Positions 18,093-30,526 of a DNA stretch of 64,000 nt are shown here, one piece after another (positions within the stretch are counted from its first letter, which is position 1; every line of letters begins with the position of its first letter). The notes under the pieces are model-generated. The model was given only the letters and a program-made list of their open reading frames with translations, was not told the origin of the DNA and made no database searches. Made by a program: the position numbers and the translations under genes. Location: the NCBI RefSeq assembly GCF_013450295.1, contig NZ_SKBR01000001.1, positions 1,430,001 to 1,494,000 on the forward strand, given 5' to 3'. This stretch comes from Streptomyces sp. AJS327. Its GTDB lineage: Bacteria > Actinomycetota > Actinomycetes > Streptomycetales > Streptomycetaceae.

Positions 18093-18749
18093 ATGACGTA
18101 CACCGGAGCAGTGCGGGTCGGCGGCCCCGCCGACGTGCACGAGCTGGCCCACCTGATCATCTCCAAGGTCGCGGTCGGCCCCATGGACAACAACGCGTAC
18201 CTGCTGCGCTGCCGGGCCACCGGCGAGCAGCTGCTGATCGACGCGGCGAACGAGCCCCGGACGCTGCTGGACCTCATCGGGAAGGACGGCATCGCCTCCG
18301 TCGTCACCACCCACCAGCACGGCGACCACTGGCAGGCGCTGTCCGAGGTGGTGGACGCCACCGGAGCGCGCACCCACGCGGGCGAGTTCGACGTGGAGGG
18401 CATCCCGGTGCCCACCGACGTACCGGTGGCCGACGGGGACACGCTGCGCGTCGGCGAGGTCGAGCTGACCGCCCGCCACCTCACCGGGCACACCCCCGGC
18501 TCCATCGCGCTGGTCTACGACGACCCGCGGGGACACCCGCACGTCTTCACCGGCGACTGCCTCTTCCCCGGCGGGGTGGGCAACACCTGGGGGGACGCCG
18601 AGGCGTTCACCACCCTGCTGAACGACGTGGAGACCAAGCTGTTCGACCGGCTGCCCGACGAGGCGTGGGTCTATCCGGGCCACGGCGGTGACACCACGGT
18701 GGGCGCGGAGCGCCCCAAGCTCGGGGAGTGGCGCGAGCGCGGCTGGTGA
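18093..18749 (+). CDS. Metallo-beta-lactamase-fold hydrolase (glyoxalase II-like)
   Basis: This 218-residue protein has the dinuclear-zinc signature THQHGDHW near residue 75. Downstream ligands are in LTGHTPGS (His), FTGDCLF (Asp) and VYPGHGGDT (His). This arrangement resembles hydroxyacylglutathione hydrolases. In actinomycetes, which lack glutathione, such proteins probably act on mycothiol or CoA thioesters. No signal peptide is seen. It starts 9 bp after the maleylpyruvate-isomerase-like gene, but TAGGGT-N6-ATG also suggests its own leaderless promoter. The next gene, uvrC, begins 57 bp later with its own similar promoter. Confidence 0.9.
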   Translation: MTYTGAVRVGGPADVHELAHLIISKVAVGPMDNNAYLLRCRATGEQLLIDAANEPRTLLDLIGKDGIASVVTTHQHGDHWQALSEVVDATGARTHAGEFDVEGIPVPTDVPVADGDTLRVGEVELTARHLTGHTPGSIALVYDDPRGHPHVFTGDCLFPGGVGNTWGDAEAFTTLLNDVETKLFDRLPDEAWVYPGHGGDTTVGAERPKLGEWRERGW

Positions 18750-18794
18750 ACAGGCCCGGGATCGAGGGCTGGAGGGGGCGTCGGTCCCCGGACG

Positions 18795-18800
18795 TAGGGT
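18795..18800 (+). promoter_or_regulatory. Putative -10 element of a leaderless uvrC promoter
   Basis: TAGGGT is followed by GTCGGC and then the uvrC ATG at 18807, six bases exactly. There is no Shine-Dalgarno sequence, which supports leaderless initiation. Confidence 0.6.
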
Positions 18801-18806
18801 GTCGGC

Positions 18807-21056
18807 ATGGCCGACCCCTCCAGCTACCGCCCCAAGCCGGGACAGATCCCCGACTCCCCGGGGGTCTACCGCTTCCGTGACGAGCACCGGCGCGTGATCT
18901 ACGTCGGCAAGGCGAAGAGCCTGCGGCAGCGGCTCGCCAGCTACTTCCAGGACCTGTCGGGCCTGCACTCGCGCACCCGCACGATGGTCACCACCGCCGC
19001 CTCCGTCGAGTGGACCGTGGTGGACACGGAGGTCGAGGCGCTCCAGCTGGAGTACTCCTGGATCCAGGAGTTCGCGCCGCGCTTCAACGTCAAGTACCGC
19101 GACGACAAGAGCTACCCCTACCTCGCGGTCACCATGAACGAGCGCTTCCCCCGCGTGCAGGTGATGCGCGGTCAGAAGAGGAAGGGTGTGCGTTACTTCG
19201 GCCCGTACGGCCAGGCGTGGGCCATCCGGGAGACCGTCGACCTGACGCTCCGGGTCTTCCCCGTCCGCACCTGCTCGGCGGGGGTCTTCAAGCGCTCCGC
19301 GCAGATCGGCCGCCCCTGCCTGCTGGGGTACATCGACAAGTGCTCCGCCCCCTGCGTCGACCGGATCTCCCCCGAGGACCACCGCGAACTGGCCGAGGAG
19401 TTCTGCGACTTCATGGCCGGCCGCACCGGCACCTACCTGCGGCGGCTGGAGGCGCGGATGCGGGAGGCGGCCGAGGAGATGGAGTACGAGCGGGCCGCCA
19501 GGATCCGCGACGACATCGACGCCCTCACCCGCGCGATGGAGAAGAACGCCGTCGTGCTGTCCGACGGCACCGACGCCGACCTCATCGCCCTCGCCGAGGA
19601 CGAGCTGGAGGCGGCCGTGCAGATCTTCCACGTACGCGGCGGCCGGGTGCGCGGGCAGCGCGGCTGGGTCACCGACAAGGTGGAGGACATCGGCGCCCCC
19701 GAACTCGTCGAGCACGCCCTGCAACAGCTCTACGGCGAGGAGAGCGGCGAGACCGAGGGCGAGGGCGGCAGCGGGGGCGTGCCCCGGGAGGTGCTGGTCC
19801 CCGTGCTGCCCGCCACCTCGTTCTCCGGGACCCCGGAGGAGACCGCGTCGGCGGAGACGGACTCCGCCGGGACCGCGCCGGACGGGGCCGCCGGGGAGGG
19901 CGCGGCGCCGGACGGCTCCGCCTCAGCGGAGCCGGGACACCTGGAGGAGCCGGAGCGCCCGGCGGACGCCGCGCAGCCGATAGCGCGCTGGCTGGCCGAG
20001 CGCCGCGGCTCGGCCGTGAGTCTGCGGGTGCCCCGGCGCGGCGACAAGCGGGCCCTGATGGAGACCGTGCAGCGGAACGCCGAGCAGGCGCTCAACCTGC
20101 ACAAGACCAAGCGTGCCTCGGACCTCACCACCCGCTCCCGGGCGCTGGAGGAGATCGCCGAGGCGCTGGACCTGGAGTCCGCCCCGCTGCGCGTCGAGTG
20201 CTTCGACGTCTCGCACCTCCAGGGGGAGGACGTGGTCGCCTCGATGGTGGTGTTCGAGGACGGGCTGGCGCGGAAGAGCGAGTACCGCCGCTTCCAGATC
20301 CGCTCCTTCGCCGGGCAGGACGACGTCCGCGCGATGCACGAGGTGATCAGCCGCCGCTTCCGCCGCTACCTCCAGGAGCGGCAGCGGACCGGTGAGTGGT
20401 CGGTCCCCGAGGGGACCGCGGACGCCACCGCGCCCCCCGCCCCCGAGCCCGGGCCCACGTCCGAGCCCGGCCCCGCCCCGGACTCCGGTTCCCCGGCGGG
20501 GGAGGAGCGGGCCCCGGTGGCGCGCACCGCCCGGGACGAGGACGGCAGGCCCCGGAAGTTCGCCTACCCGCCGCAGCTGATCGTCGTCGACGGCGGTCGT
20601 CCGCAGGTCGCCGCCGCCCGCTCCGCGCTGGACGAGCTGGGGATAGACGACGTGGCGGTCTGCGGCCTCGCGAAGCGGCTGGAGGAGGTCTGGCTGCCGC
20701 ACGAGACGGACCCGGTGGTGCTGCCCCGCACCAGCGAGGGGCTCTACTTCCTCCAGCGCGTCCGGGACGAGGCCCACCGCTTCGCCATCACCTACCAGCG
20801 CGGAAAGCGTGCCAAGGCGCTGCGCGCCGGTCCGCTCGACGCGGTGCCCGGGCTGGGGGAGAGTCGTAAGAAGGCGCTGCTGAAACACTTCGGCTCGGTC
20901 AAGCGGCTGCGCGCGGCCACGGTCGACGAGATCACCACCGTCCCGGGGGTGGGCCGCAAGACCGCCGAGACGGTCGTCGCGGCGCTGGCCGGGGCCGCTC
21001 CCGCCGGGCCCGCGGTGAACACGGCGACCGGTGAGATCGTGGAAGAGGACGGCTGA
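18807..21056 (+). CDS. uvrC: UvrABC system protein C with two acidic/Pro-rich inserts
   Basis: UvrC is the dual-incision nuclease of excision repair. The N-terminal GIY-YIG nuclease appears as [20 protein letters not shown] (residues 15-34). A UVR motif ([16 protein letters not shown]) binds UvrB. The RNase H-like C-terminal nuclease includes [14 protein letters not shown] and [10 protein letters not shown]. Tandem helix-hairpin-helix motifs ([25 protein letters not shown]) end the protein. At 749 residues it is much longer than the E. coli protein (610). The excess is in two low-complexity Ala/Glu/Pro/Gly inserts at about residues 311-391 and 528-581, the second lying inside the RNase H-like half. 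All catalytic blocks are intact, so I expect full activity. Confidence 0.97.
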   Translation: MADPSSYRPKPGQIPDSPGVYRFRDEHRRVIYVGKAKSLRQRLASYFQDLSGLHSRTRTMVTTAASVEWTVVDTEVEALQLEYSWIQEFAPRFNVKYRDDKSYPYLAVTMNERFPRVQVMRGQKRKGVRYFGPYGQAWAIRETVDLTLRVFPVRTCSAGVFKRSAQIGRPCLLGYIDKCSAPCVDRISPEDHRELAEEFCDFMAGRTGTYLRRLEARMREAAEEMEYERAARIRDDIDALTRAMEKNAVVLSDGTDADLIALAEDELEAAVQIFHVRGGRVRGQRGWVTDKVEDIGAPELVEHALQQLYGEESGETEGEGGSGGVPREVLVPVLPATSFSGTPEETASAETDSAGTAPDGAAGEGAAPDGSASAEPGHLEEPERPADAAQPIARWLAERRGSAVSLRVPRRGDKRALMETVQRNAEQALNLHKTKRASDLTTRSRALEEIAEALDLESAPLRVECFDVSHLQGEDVVASMVVFEDGLARKSEYRRFQIRSFAGQDDVRAMHEVISRRFRRYLQERQRTGEWSVPEGTADATAPPAPEPGPTSEPGPAPDSGSPAGEERAPVARTARDEDGRPRKFAYPPQLIVVDGGRPQVAAARSALDELGIDDVAVCGLAKRLEEVWLPHETDPVVLPRTSEGLYFLQRVRDEAHRFAITYQRGKRAKALRAGPLDAVPGLGESRKKALLKHFGSVKRLRAATVDEITTVPGVGRKTAETVVAALAGAAPAGPAVNTATGEIVEEDG

Positions 21057-21167
21057 GCCGGACGGGACCGGGGGAACCGGACGGTGTTCGGGAGGTGACC
21101 GGGGGCGACCGGCGCGACGGAGCGCACCGCCCCCGCCACCGCGGATGACGACGGGGGCTGAGCGGAC

Positions 21168-22103
21168 ATGACGATGCCAGAGGACGAACGTGGAGACGGA
21201 GCACAGGTGAGTACGGCCAATCCGGTGGAGGGCTCGGAGGTGACCATCCCCGAGCTTGTGATCATCTCCGGGATGTCGGGGGCCGGGCGCAGCACGGCCG
21301 CCAAGTGCCTGGAGGACCTCGGCTGGTTCGTGGTGGACAACCTGCCCCCCGAGCTGATCCCCACCATGGTCGACCTCGGGGCCAGGTCGCAGGGGAACGT
21401 GGCCCGTATCGCGGTGGTCGTGGACGTACGCGGGCGGAACTTCTTCGACAACCTCCGCGGCTCGCTCGCCGACCTCGCGGCGAAGCGCGTCGCGCGCCGC
21501 ATCGTGTTCCTGGAGGCCTCGGACGACGCCCTGGTGCGGCGGTTCGAGTCGGTCCGCCGCCCGCACCCGCTCCAGGGCGACGGGCGGATCGTGGACGGCA
21601 TCGAGGCCGAGCGGACCCTGCTGCGGGAGCTGCGCGGCGACGCCGACCTGGTGATCGACACCTCCAGCCTGAACGTCCACGAGCTGCGGGCCAAACTCGA
21701 CGCCCAGTTCGCCGGGGACGAGGAGCCCGAGTTGCGGGCCACCGTGATGTCCTTCGGCTACAAGTACGGTCTGCCCGTCGACGCCGACCTGGTGGTCGAC
21801 TGCCGCTTCCTGCCCAACCCGCACTGGGTTCCCGAGCTGCGCCCCTACACCGGCACCAGCGAGGAGGTGGCGGCCTACGTCCTCAACCAGCCGGGGGCCA
21901 AGGAGTTCCTGGACCGCTACACGGAGTTGCTCCAGCTCGTCGCCGCCGGATACCGGCGTGAGGGCAAGCGGTACGTGACCATCGCCGTCGGCTGTACCGG
22001 CGGCAAGCACCGCAGTGTGGCGATATCCGAGAAACTGGCGCGAAGGCTGTCCGACGAGGGCGTGGAGACCGTCGTCGTGCACCGGGATATGGGACGTGAG
22101 TGA
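21168..22103 (+). CDS. rapZ: RapZ/YvcJ-family nucleotide-binding protein
   Basis: This 311-residue P-loop protein belongs to the RapZ family, a regulator of cell-envelope precursor metabolism. In E. coli RapZ guides GlmZ sRNA decay; the target in actinomycetes is less clear. The P-loop reads SGMSGAGRST near residue 36, with Arg where many homologues have Lys. VVDNLPPELIP and the C-terminal AVGCTGGKHRSV block are conserved. The ATG at 21168 is used; ATG 21174 is equally possible. It precedes yvcK by 6 bp and whiA overlaps yvcK, the order found across Gram-positive bacteria, so the three are very likely one operon. The leader is 111 bp from uvrC. Confidence 0.95.
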   Translation: MTMPEDERGDGAQVSTANPVEGSEVTIPELVIISGMSGAGRSTAAKCLEDLGWFVVDNLPPELIPTMVDLGARSQGNVARIAVVVDVRGRNFFDNLRGSLADLAAKRVARRIVFLEASDDALVRRFESVRRPHPLQGDGRIVDGIEAERTLLRELRGDADLVIDTSSLNVHELRAKLDAQFAGDEEPELRATVMSFGYKYGLPVDADLVVDCRFLPNPHWVPELRPYTGTSEEVAAYVLNQPGAKEFLDRYTELLQLVAAGYRREGKRYVTIAVGCTGGKHRSVAISEKLARRLSDEGVETVVVHRDMGRE

Positions 22104-22109
22104 GGTCGT

Positions 22110-23183
22110 ATGGCGCGCAGGACCGTCCGGCTGGGGCGCCTCGTCGGCGCGCCCGGGGCGCGGGGCAGAGGAAGCGCGCTGGGCAGGTCCGGGAAGGCGG
22201 GGAAGGCCGGCGCCGCGGGCAAACAGCCCAAGGTGGTGGCGCTCGGCGGCGGCATGGGGCTGTCCGCCTCGCTGACCGCGCTGCGCCGGATCACCGGTGA
22301 CCTCACCGCCGTCGTCACCGTGGCGGACGACGGCGGCTCCAGCGGGCGCCTCCGCGACGAGCTGGGTGTCCTGCCCCCCGGCGACCTGCGCAAGGCGCTG
22401 GCGGCGCTGTGCGGGGACGACGACTGGGGCCGCACCTGGGCGGAGGTCATCCAGCACCGCTTCGAGAGCCGCGGCGACCTCCACGACCACGCGGTGGGCA
22501 ACCTGCTGATCGTCGCGCTCTGGGAGCAGCTCGGCGACCACGTCCAAGCCCTGGACCTGGTCGGCAAGTTGCTCGGCGCGCACGGCCGCGTGCTGCCCAT
22601 GTCCGCGGTGCCGCTGGAGCTTCGGGCGCTGGTGCGCGGACACGACCCGGAGCTGCCCGGGGAGCTGTCGACGGTGTGCGGACAGGCCACCGTCGCGCTC
22701 ACGCCCGGCGAGGTGCGCCGCGTCGAACTGGTGCCGGCCGACCCGCCCGCCGTCCCCGAGGCGGTCAACGCGGTGCTCGACGCGGACTGGGTGGTGCTCG
22801 GCCCCGGCTCCTGGTTCTCCTCGGTGATCCCGCACCTGCTGGTGCCGGAGCTGGCCCAGGCGCTGACCGACACGAAGGCCCGCAAGGTGCTCTCGCTCAA
22901 CCTGGCGCCCCAACCGGGCGAAACCGCCGGTTTCTCCCCGCAGCGTCATTTGGAGGTTTTGACGCGACACGCCCCTAAACTCACCCTCGACGTGGTGCTG
23001 GCCGACCAGGCCGCCGTGCCCGATCAGGATTCGCTACGCGAAGCCGCGAAGCGCTTCGCGGCAACGGTCGAGCTGGCGCCGGTGGCTGCCCCTGGCGGGC
23101 TGCCCCGGCACGACCCGGAGCTGCTGGCCGCCGCGTACGACCGTATTTTTCGGATGCATGGAAGGATCGGCCCATGGCGATGA
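22110..23183 (+). CDS. yvcK: YvcK/CofD-like (gluconeogenesis factor) protein
   Basis: This 357-residue CofD-fold protein has the nucleotide-binding [12 protein letters not shown] near residue 50 and [17 protein letters not shown] near residue 70. [13 protein letters not shown] and [16 protein letters not shown] complete the conserved set. YvcK proteins bind UDP-sugars and influence envelope synthesis and gluconeogenic growth in other bacteria. A basic N-terminal extension of about 40 residues precedes the core. It sits between rapZ (6-bp gap) and whiA (10-bp overlap), which indicates translational coupling. Confidence 0.94.
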   Translation: MARRTVRLGRLVGAPGARGRGSALGRSGKAGKAGAAGKQPKVVALGGGMGLSASLTALRRITGDLTAVVTVADDGGSSGRLRDELGVLPPGDLRKALAALCGDDDWGRTWAEVIQHRFESRGDLHDHAVGNLLIVALWEQLGDHVQALDLVGKLLGAHGRVLPMSAVPLELRALVRGHDPELPGELSTVCGQATVALTPGEVRRVELVPADPPAVPEAVNAVLDADWVVLGPGSWFSSVIPHLLVPELAQALTDTKARKVLSLNLAPQPGETAGFSPQRHLEVLTRHAPKLTLDVVLADQAAVPDQDSLREAAKRFAATVELAPVAAPGGLPRHDPELLAAAYDRIFRMHGRIGPWR

Positions 23184-24151
23184 CGGCTGCGGTGAAGGAC
23201 GAGATCTCCCGGCTCCCCGTCACCCGGACCTGCTGCCGGAAGTCCGAGGTCTCGTCGATCCTGCGCTTCGCGGGCGGCCTGCACCTGGTGAGTGGGCGGA
23301 TCGTGATCGAGGCGGAACTCGACACCGGCATCGCCGCACGGCGGTTGCGCAAGGACATCCTGGAGATCTTCGGCCACTCCTCGGACCTGGTGGTGATGGC
23401 GCCCGGTGGCCTCCGGCGCGGCAGCCGCTACGTCGTGCGCGTGGTCGGCGGCGGTGACCAACTGGCCCGGCAGACCGGACTGGTGGACGGCCGGGGCCGT
23501 CCCATCCGCGGCCTCCCACCCCAGGTGGTGTCGGGGGCCACCTGCGACGCCGAGTCCGCCTGGCGCGGCGCCTTCCTGGCGCACGGCTCGCTCACCGAGC
23601 CCGGGCGCAGCTCCTCGCTGGAGGTGACCTGCCCGGGGCCGGAGGCCGCGCTGGCGCTGGTCGGCGCGGCCCGGCGGCTCCAGGTCGGGGCGAAGGCCCG
23701 GGAGGTGCGCGGGGTGGACCGCGTGGTCGTCCGGGACGGTGACGCGATCGGCGCGCTGCTGACGCGCCTCGGCGCGCACGAGTCGGTGCTCGCCTGGGAG
23801 GAGCGGCGGATGCGCCGGGAGGTGCGGGCGACCGCGAACCGCCTGGCCAACTTCGACGACGCCAACCTGCGCCGCTCGGCACGGGCGGCGGTGGCCGCCG
23901 GGGCGAGGGTGCAGCGGGCGCTGGAGATCCTGGCCGACGAGGTGCCGGAACACCTCGCGGCGGCGGGCCGGCTGCGCATGGAGCACAAGCAGGCGTCCCT
24001 GGAGGAGCTGGGCGCGCTGGCCGACCCGCCGCTCACCAAGGACGCGGTGGCCGGGCGCATTCGGCGGCTCCTCGCGATGGCTGACAAGCGCGCCCAGGAC
24101 CTGGGCATCCCCGGCACCGAGGCCAGCCTCACCGAGGAAATGGTCGGCTGA
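23174..24151 (+). CDS. whiA: Sporulation regulator WhiA
   Basis: This 325-residue WhiA has a degenerate LAGLIDADG homing-endonuclease-like N-terminal half and a C-terminal helix-turn-helix ([25 protein letters not shown]). In Streptomyces it works with WhiB to switch aerial hyphae into septation, binding many promoters. The start at 23174 ([14 protein letters not shown]) lies inside the last codons of yvcK, after GGAAGGAT, giving a 10-bp overlap. There is no sign of nuclease catalytic residues, as expected. The gene ends 330 bp before gap. Confidence 0.97.
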   Translation: MAMTAAVKDEISRLPVTRTCCRKSEVSSILRFAGGLHLVSGRIVIEAELDTGIAARRLRKDILEIFGHSSDLVVMAPGGLRRGSRYVVRVVGGGDQLARQTGLVDGRGRPIRGLPPQVVSGATCDAESAWRGAFLAHGSLTEPGRSSSLEVTCPGPEAALALVGAARRLQVGAKAREVRGVDRVVVRDGDAIGALLTRLGAHESVLAWEERRMRREVRATANRLANFDDANLRRSARAAVAAGARVQRALEILADEVPEHLAAAGRLRMEHKQASLEELGALADPPLTKDAVAGRIRRLLAMADKRAQDLGIPGTEASLTEEMVG

Positions 24152-25486
<1,335 letters not shown>

Positions 25487-25560
25487 GCCCCGGCAGCACG
25501 AGGTGAGCGGCAGGGCTCGTGCGCCGCACGTGCCCTGCCCCACGACTGGCAGGAGCCACC

Positions 25561-26790
25561 ATGAAGACGATCGACGAACTCCTCGCGGAGGGCGTCGCGG
25601 GCGAGCGGGTCCTCGTCCGCGCTGACCTGAACGTCCCGCTGGACGGTGCCACGACCCCCGAGGAACAGCGCATCACCGACGACGGCCGGATCCGGGCCGC
25701 CGTTCCCACCATCCGGGCGCTCGCGGAGAGCGGCGCCCGCGTGGTCGTCGCCTCTCATCTGGGCCGCCCCCAGGGCGCTTCGGACCCGCGGTTCTCGCTG
25801 GCCCCGGTCGCCCGGCGACTGGGCGAACTCCTCGGACGTCCGGTCGCGTTCGCCGGGGACACGGTGGGGGACAGCGCGAAGGCCACCGTCGGCGCACTGG
25901 CCGACGGCGAGGTCACGCTGCTGGAGAACCTCCGCTTCAACCCCGGCGAGACCAGCAAGGACGACACGGAGCGCGGCGCCTTCGCGGACCAGCTGGCGGC
26001 CCTGGCCGACCGGTACGTCTCGGACGGCTTCGGCGCGGTGCACCGCAAGCACGCCTCGGTCTACGACCTGCCCGCGCGGCTGCCGCACGCCGCCGGGTAC
26101 CTCATCGCGGACGAGGTCGCGGTACTCCGGAAGCTCACCCAGGACGTGCGCCGCCCGTACGCCGTCGTGCTCGGCGGGGCGAAGGTCTCCGACAAGCTCG
26201 GGGTCATCGACCACCTGCTGGGCAAGGCCGACCGGATCCTGGTCGGCGGCGGCATGGTGTACACCTTCCTCAGGGCGCAGGGTCACCAGATCGGCGACTC
26301 GCTCCTCCAGGAGGACCAGGTGGACACGGTCCGTGGCTACCTGGAGCGCGCCGAGCATCTGGGTGTGGAGTTCGTGCTCCCGGTCGACGTGCTGGCCGGA
26401 CGCGGGTTCCCCGACCTGGTGGCGAAGGCGCCCACCCACCCGGAGACCGTCCCGGCGGACGCCATCCCGGACGGCCTCCAGGGCCTGGACATCGGCCCGC
26501 GCACCCGTAAGCTCTACGCGGCCAAGCTGGCCGACACGGCGACGGTCTTCTGGAACGGCCCGATGGGTGTCTTCGAGCACCCTGACTACGCCGAGGGCAC
26601 CAGGGCCGTCGCGCGGGCGCTGCTCGACAGCTCCGCCTTCACCGTCGTCGGCGGAGGCGACAGCGCCGCCGCCGTCCGGCAGCTCGGCTTCGACGAGAAC
26701 GCATTCGGCCATATCTCAACCGGCGGCGGCGCCAGCCTTGAGTACCTCGAAGGCAAGACGCTTCCCGGCCTCGCCGCACTGGAGGACTGA
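25561..26790 (+). CDS. pgk: Phosphoglycerate kinase
   Basis: This 409-residue enzyme makes ATP and 3-phosphoglycerate from 1,3-bisphosphoglycerate. Substrate-binding motifs [10 protein letters not shown] (residue 21 on) and ASHLGRPQG are present in the N-domain. [23 protein letters not shown] and the nucleotide-binding GGGDSAAAV are in the C-domain. The ATG at 25561 is preceded by GGCAGGAGCC. An in-frame upstream extension to 25519 lacks homology. tpiA starts 4 bp after the stop and its ribosome binding site lies inside the pgk end, so the two are coupled. Confidence 0.98.
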   Translation: MKTIDELLAEGVAGERVLVRADLNVPLDGATTPEEQRITDDGRIRAAVPTIRALAESGARVVVASHLGRPQGASDPRFSLAPVARRLGELLGRPVAFAGDTVGDSAKATVGALADGEVTLLENLRFNPGETSKDDTERGAFADQLAALADRYVSDGFGAVHRKHASVYDLPARLPHAAGYLIADEVAVLRKLTQDVRRPYAVVLGGAKVSDKLGVIDHLLGKADRILVGGGMVYTFLRAQGHQIGDSLLQEDQVDTVRGYLERAEHLGVEFVLPVDVLAGRGFPDLVAKAPTHPETVPADAIPDGLQGLDIGPRTRKLYAAKLADTATVFWNGPMGVFEHPDYAEGTRAVARALLDSSAFTVVGGGDSAAAVRQLGFDENAFGHISTGGGASLEYLEGKTLPGLAALED

Positions 26791-26794
26791 CCCC

Positions 26795-27583
<789 letters not shown>

Positions 27584-27617
27584 CGAGTGACGGCGGGCCG
27601 CCGCCCGTCGTACCCTG

Positions 27618-27645
27618 TCGGGGGCCGGGACGGCCTGGCCCCCGA
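27618..27645 (+). terminator. Hairpin after tpiA
   Basis: A perfect 9-bp repeat (TCGGGGGCC, 10-nt loop, GGCCCCCGA) lies 35 bp after tpiA and about 100 bp before secG. It has no T-tract. It may terminate or attenuate read-through into secG. Confidence 0.45.
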
Positions 27646-27746
27646 CCCGGGGGGACGGCCAGGGGCCGGGTGCGGAGTCCCGCGCCGGCGCTTCCGGCCA
27701 GTTTGATGAGTTGTCCCGCTAACAGTCCGAGAGAGTTGGTCCAACC

Positions 27747-27983
27747 GTGGTCACGGGGTTCTCGATCGCCCTCATCGTCGTCAGCCTGTTGCTGTTGCTG
27801 CTGGTGCTGATGCACAAGGGCAAGGGCGGCGGCCTCTCCGACATGTTCGGTGGCGGCATGCAGTCCTCCGTCGGCGGCTCCTCCGTCGCCGAGCGCAACC
27901 TCGACCGGATGACGGTCGTCGTCGGTCTCGTCTGGATCGGGATCATCGTGGTGCTCGGTCTGCTGATGAAGTTCCAGAACTGA
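27747..27983 (+). CDS. secG: Preprotein translocase subunit SecG
   Basis: This 78-residue membrane protein has two hydrophobic helices (about 5-22 and 56-74) joined by a Gly/Ser-rich cytoplasmic loop (GKGGGLSDMFGGG), the standard SecG layout. It assists SecYE-SecA protein export. The GTG at 27747 is preceded by GAGAGTT-type purines. Its position downstream of tpiA is conserved in actinomycetes and many other bacteria. Confidence 0.95.
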   Translation: MVTGFSIALIVVSLLLLLLVLMHKGKGGGLSDMFGGGMQSSVGGSSVAERNLDRMTVVVGLVWIGIIVVLGLLMKFQN

Positions 27984-28165
27984 AACTGACCCCTGCACAG
28001 GAGCTGACAGGGGATCGTGGGCGCTGCCTATCATGAGGCTCGCGTCCCGAGCTGACGCAGTAACTCACGTCACCGGACGCGCGTTGGGCCCTACGTACAC
28101 TAGGGCGCCCGCAGCGGGACCGTGCAGTGATGCCCCGCGGCACCATGAGGCAGGGAGTTACGACC

Positions 28166-28501
28166 GTGACAGGTGGCAACGCGATCCGGGGAAGCCGGGT
28201 TGGTGCGGGGCCGATGGGCGAGGCGGAACGCGGCGACACGGCCCCGCGCCTGCGCATCTCCTTCTGGTGCTCCAACGGGCACGAGACGCAGCCGAGCTTC
28301 GCGAGTGACGCGCAGATCCCCGAGAGCTGGGACTGCCCGCGCTGTGGTTTCCCCGCGGGCAAGGACCGGGACAACCCGCCGGACCCGCCGCGCACCGAGC
28401 CGTACAAGACGCACCTGGCCTATGTCCGCGAGCGGCGCAGCGACGCCGACGGCGAGGCGATCCTCGCGGAGGCGCTGGCCCGTCTCCGTGGCGAGATCTG
28501 A
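28166..28501 (+). CDS. rbpA: RNA polymerase-binding protein RbpA
   Basis: This 111-residue actinobacterial transcription factor binds the principal sigma factor and RNA polymerase and stabilises open complexes. The N-terminal tail (NAIRGSRVGAG) and the core with WCSNGHETQPSFA and WDCPRCGFPAG are all present. The C-terminal sigma-interaction helix (ADGEAILAEALARLRGEI) completes it. The core cysteines fit the zinc- or structure-bearing pairs. The GTG at 28166 with AGGGAG upstream is preferred over the longer frame from 28127, because homology starts there. Sigma-R control is known in S. coelicolor, but I cannot identify a clear GGGAAT/GTT promoter here. An 18-bp terminator follows. Confidence 0.95.
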   Translation: MTGGNAIRGSRVGAGPMGEAERGDTAPRLRISFWCSNGHETQPSFASDAQIPESWDCPRCGFPAGKDRDNPPDPPRTEPYKTHLAYVRERRSDADGEAILAEALARLRGEI

Positions 28502-28623
28502 GGTCGCGTCCTCCCACGCTCTTCCGTCCGCCGGTCCGTGCTTCCCCCCGCTTTCGCGTTCTCGCGTATCCGGCCCACCGCCTTGGGGCGAACAGCCCCC
28601 GTATCCCCGGACGACCAGTCCCG

Positions 28624-28667
28624 ACGGCCCGGCACCGCACCGCATCGACGGTGCGGTGCCGGGCCGT
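28624..28667 (+). terminator. Strong hairpin terminator after rbpA
   Basis: A perfect 18-bp inverted repeat with arms 28624-28641 and 28650-28667 and an 8-nt loop is followed by TCGTCGTCT. It lies 122 bp after rbpA and 70 bp before pgi and should separate them. Confidence 0.8.
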
Positions 28668-28736
28668 TCGTCGTCTAGGTTGGGCCCCGGCGGGGTTCGC
28701 ATCGCGATAATCGAGTAGAAACGGCGGAACGCGTTG

Positions 28737-30395
28737 ATGACTGCTGAAAGCCACCCCCGGCTCGACCGGTCGCCGCAGTGGCGGGCGCTGGTGGAGCACC
28801 GTGCGGAGGTCGGGCACCTGCGGCTACGGGAGCTGTTCGCCCAGGACCCGGACCGTGGCGAGCGGTACACCCTCCAGGTCGGGGATCTCCACATCGACTA
28901 CGCGAAACACCTGGTCACCGACGAAACGCTCGGCCTGCTGCGGGAGTTGGCCGAGGGCACCGGGGTGGCCGCGCTGCGGGAGGCGATGTTCCGGGGGGAG
29001 CGGATCAACCTCACCGAGCACCGGGCGGTGCTGCACACCGCGCTGCGCGCCCCGCGGGGCGCGGTGGTGGAGGTCGACGGCGAGAACGTGGTGCCCGGGG
29101 TACACGCGGTGCTCGACCGGATGGCCGCCTTCGCGGATGCCGTGCGCTCCGGCGCGTGGCGGGGGCACACCGGGGCGCGGGTGCGGACGGTCGTCAACAT
29201 CGGTATCGGCGGCTCGGATCTGGGCCCCTCGATGGCGTACGAGGCGCTGCGCGCGTACACCACGCGGGAGGTGGACTTCCGCTTCGTCTCCAACGTGGAC
29301 GGTGCCGATCTGCACGAGGCGCTGCGTGACCTCGATCCGGCCGAGACCCTGTTCGTCGTCGCCTCCAAGACGTTCACCACCGTCGAGACGGTGACGAACG
29401 CGACGGCCGCCCGGCGGTGGCTGCTGGAGGGGCTGGGCGCGGACGCGTCGGCGGTGGCCCGGCACTTCGTCGCGCTGTCCACCAACGCGGCCGAGGTGGC
29501 GGAGTTCGGCATCGACACGGCCAACATGTTCGAGTTCTGGGACTGGGTCGGTGGGCGGTACTCGTACGACTCCGCCATCGGGCTCTCGCTGATGATCGCG
29601 ATCGGTCCCGAACAGTTCCGCGCCATGCTGGACGGGTTCCGTTCGATGGACGAGCACTTCCGTACCGCCCCGCCGGAGCGGAACGCCCCGCTGCTGCTGG
29701 GCCTGTTGGGGATCTGGTACCGCGACTTCCACGGGGCGCAGTCCCACGCGGTGCTGCCCTACAGCCACTACCTGTCACAGTTCACCGCGTATCTCCAGCA
29801 GTTGGACATGGAGTCCAACGGCAAGTCGGTCGACCGGTCCGGGCGCGCGGTCAACTGGCCCACCGGGCCCGTGGTGTGGGGCACCCCCGGCACCAACGGC
29901 CAGCACGCCTACTACCAGTTGCTGCACCAGGGCACCGAACTCGTCCCCGTCGACCTGATCGGCTTCGCCGAGCCGATCGCCGAACTCGGCCCGCTCCGCG
30001 CCCAGCACGACCTGCTGATGGCCAACCTCTTCGCCCAGGGGCAGGCGCTGGCCTTCGGCAAGACGGCGGAGGAGGTACGGGCCGAGGGCGTTCCCGAGGA
30101 GCAGGTGCCCCACCGGACGTTCGCGGGGGACCGGCCCAGCACCACCGTGCTGGCGACCGCGCTCACCCCGTCCGTCCTGGGGCAGTTGGTGGCCCTCTAC
30201 GAGCACAAGGTCTTCGTGCAGGGCGCGGTGTGGGACATCGACTCGTTCGACCAGTGGGGGGTCGAGCTGGGCAAGGTGCTGGCCAGGCGGCTCGAACCGG
30301 CGCTGACCGCGGAGTCCGGGGGCGCGGGCGTCCCCGGACTGGACAGCTCGACCGCGGGGCTGATCGGCAGGTACCGGGCGCTGCGCGGGCGCTGA
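28737..30395 (+). CDS. pgi: Glucose-6-phosphate isomerase
   Basis: This 552-residue enzyme interconverts glucose-6-phosphate and fructose-6-phosphate. Conserved blocks are [18 protein letters not shown] near residue 155, [22 protein letters not shown] and [16 protein letters not shown] with the catalytic His. The C-terminal region contains [10 protein letters not shown]. The ATG at 28737 is used; the TTG immediately before it is an alternative. It is convergent with the pentose phosphate operon, facing pgl across 131 bp. It therefore sits at the branch point between the glycolysis genes to the left and the oxidative pathway genes to the right. Confidence 0.98.
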   Translation: MTAESHPRLDRSPQWRALVEHRAEVGHLRLRELFAQDPDRGERYTLQVGDLHIDYAKHLVTDETLGLLRELAEGTGVAALREAMFRGERINLTEHRAVLHTALRAPRGAVVEVDGENVVPGVHAVLDRMAAFADAVRSGAWRGHTGARVRTVVNIGIGGSDLGPSMAYEALRAYTTREVDFRFVSNVDGADLHEALRDLDPAETLFVVASKTFTTVETVTNATAARRWLLEGLGADASAVARHFVALSTNAAEVAEFGIDTANMFEFWDWVGGRYSYDSAIGLSLMIAIGPEQFRAMLDGFRSMDEHFRTAPPERNAPLLLGLLGIWYRDFHGAQSHAVLPYSHYLSQFTAYLQQLDMESNGKSVDRSGRAVNWPTGPVVWGTPGTNGQHAYYQLLHQGTELVPVDLIGFAEPIAELGPLRAQHDLLMANLFAQGQALAFGKTAEEVRAEGVPEEQVPHRTFAGDRPSTTVLATALTPSVLGQLVALYEHKVFVQGAVWDIDSFDQWGVELGKVLARRLEPALTAESGGAGVPGLDSSTAGLIGRYRALRGR

Positions 30396-30526
30396 GGCCC
30401 CGCCCCGCCAGACGCCCCACGCCAGACGCCCTCCCAGCAGGTCCCGCCAGGTCCCGCCGGGGTTGGGGCCGGGCGCCCGCCGGGAGGCGGCGCGCGGCCC
30501 GTCCCGGCGGCGACCGGGAGTTCCGC

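Noticed and set aside
19923..22970. 1015-codon antisense open frame over uvrC, rapZ and yvcK
   Set aside because: It is an artefact of high GC. The product is Gly/Arg/Val-rich without any domain, and three confident genes lie on the other strand.
27984..28165. Sigma-R promoter for rbpA
   Set aside because: It is known in S. coelicolor, but here no GGGAAT-type -35 with GTT at the right distance is clear. TACACT at 28096 lacks a -35.
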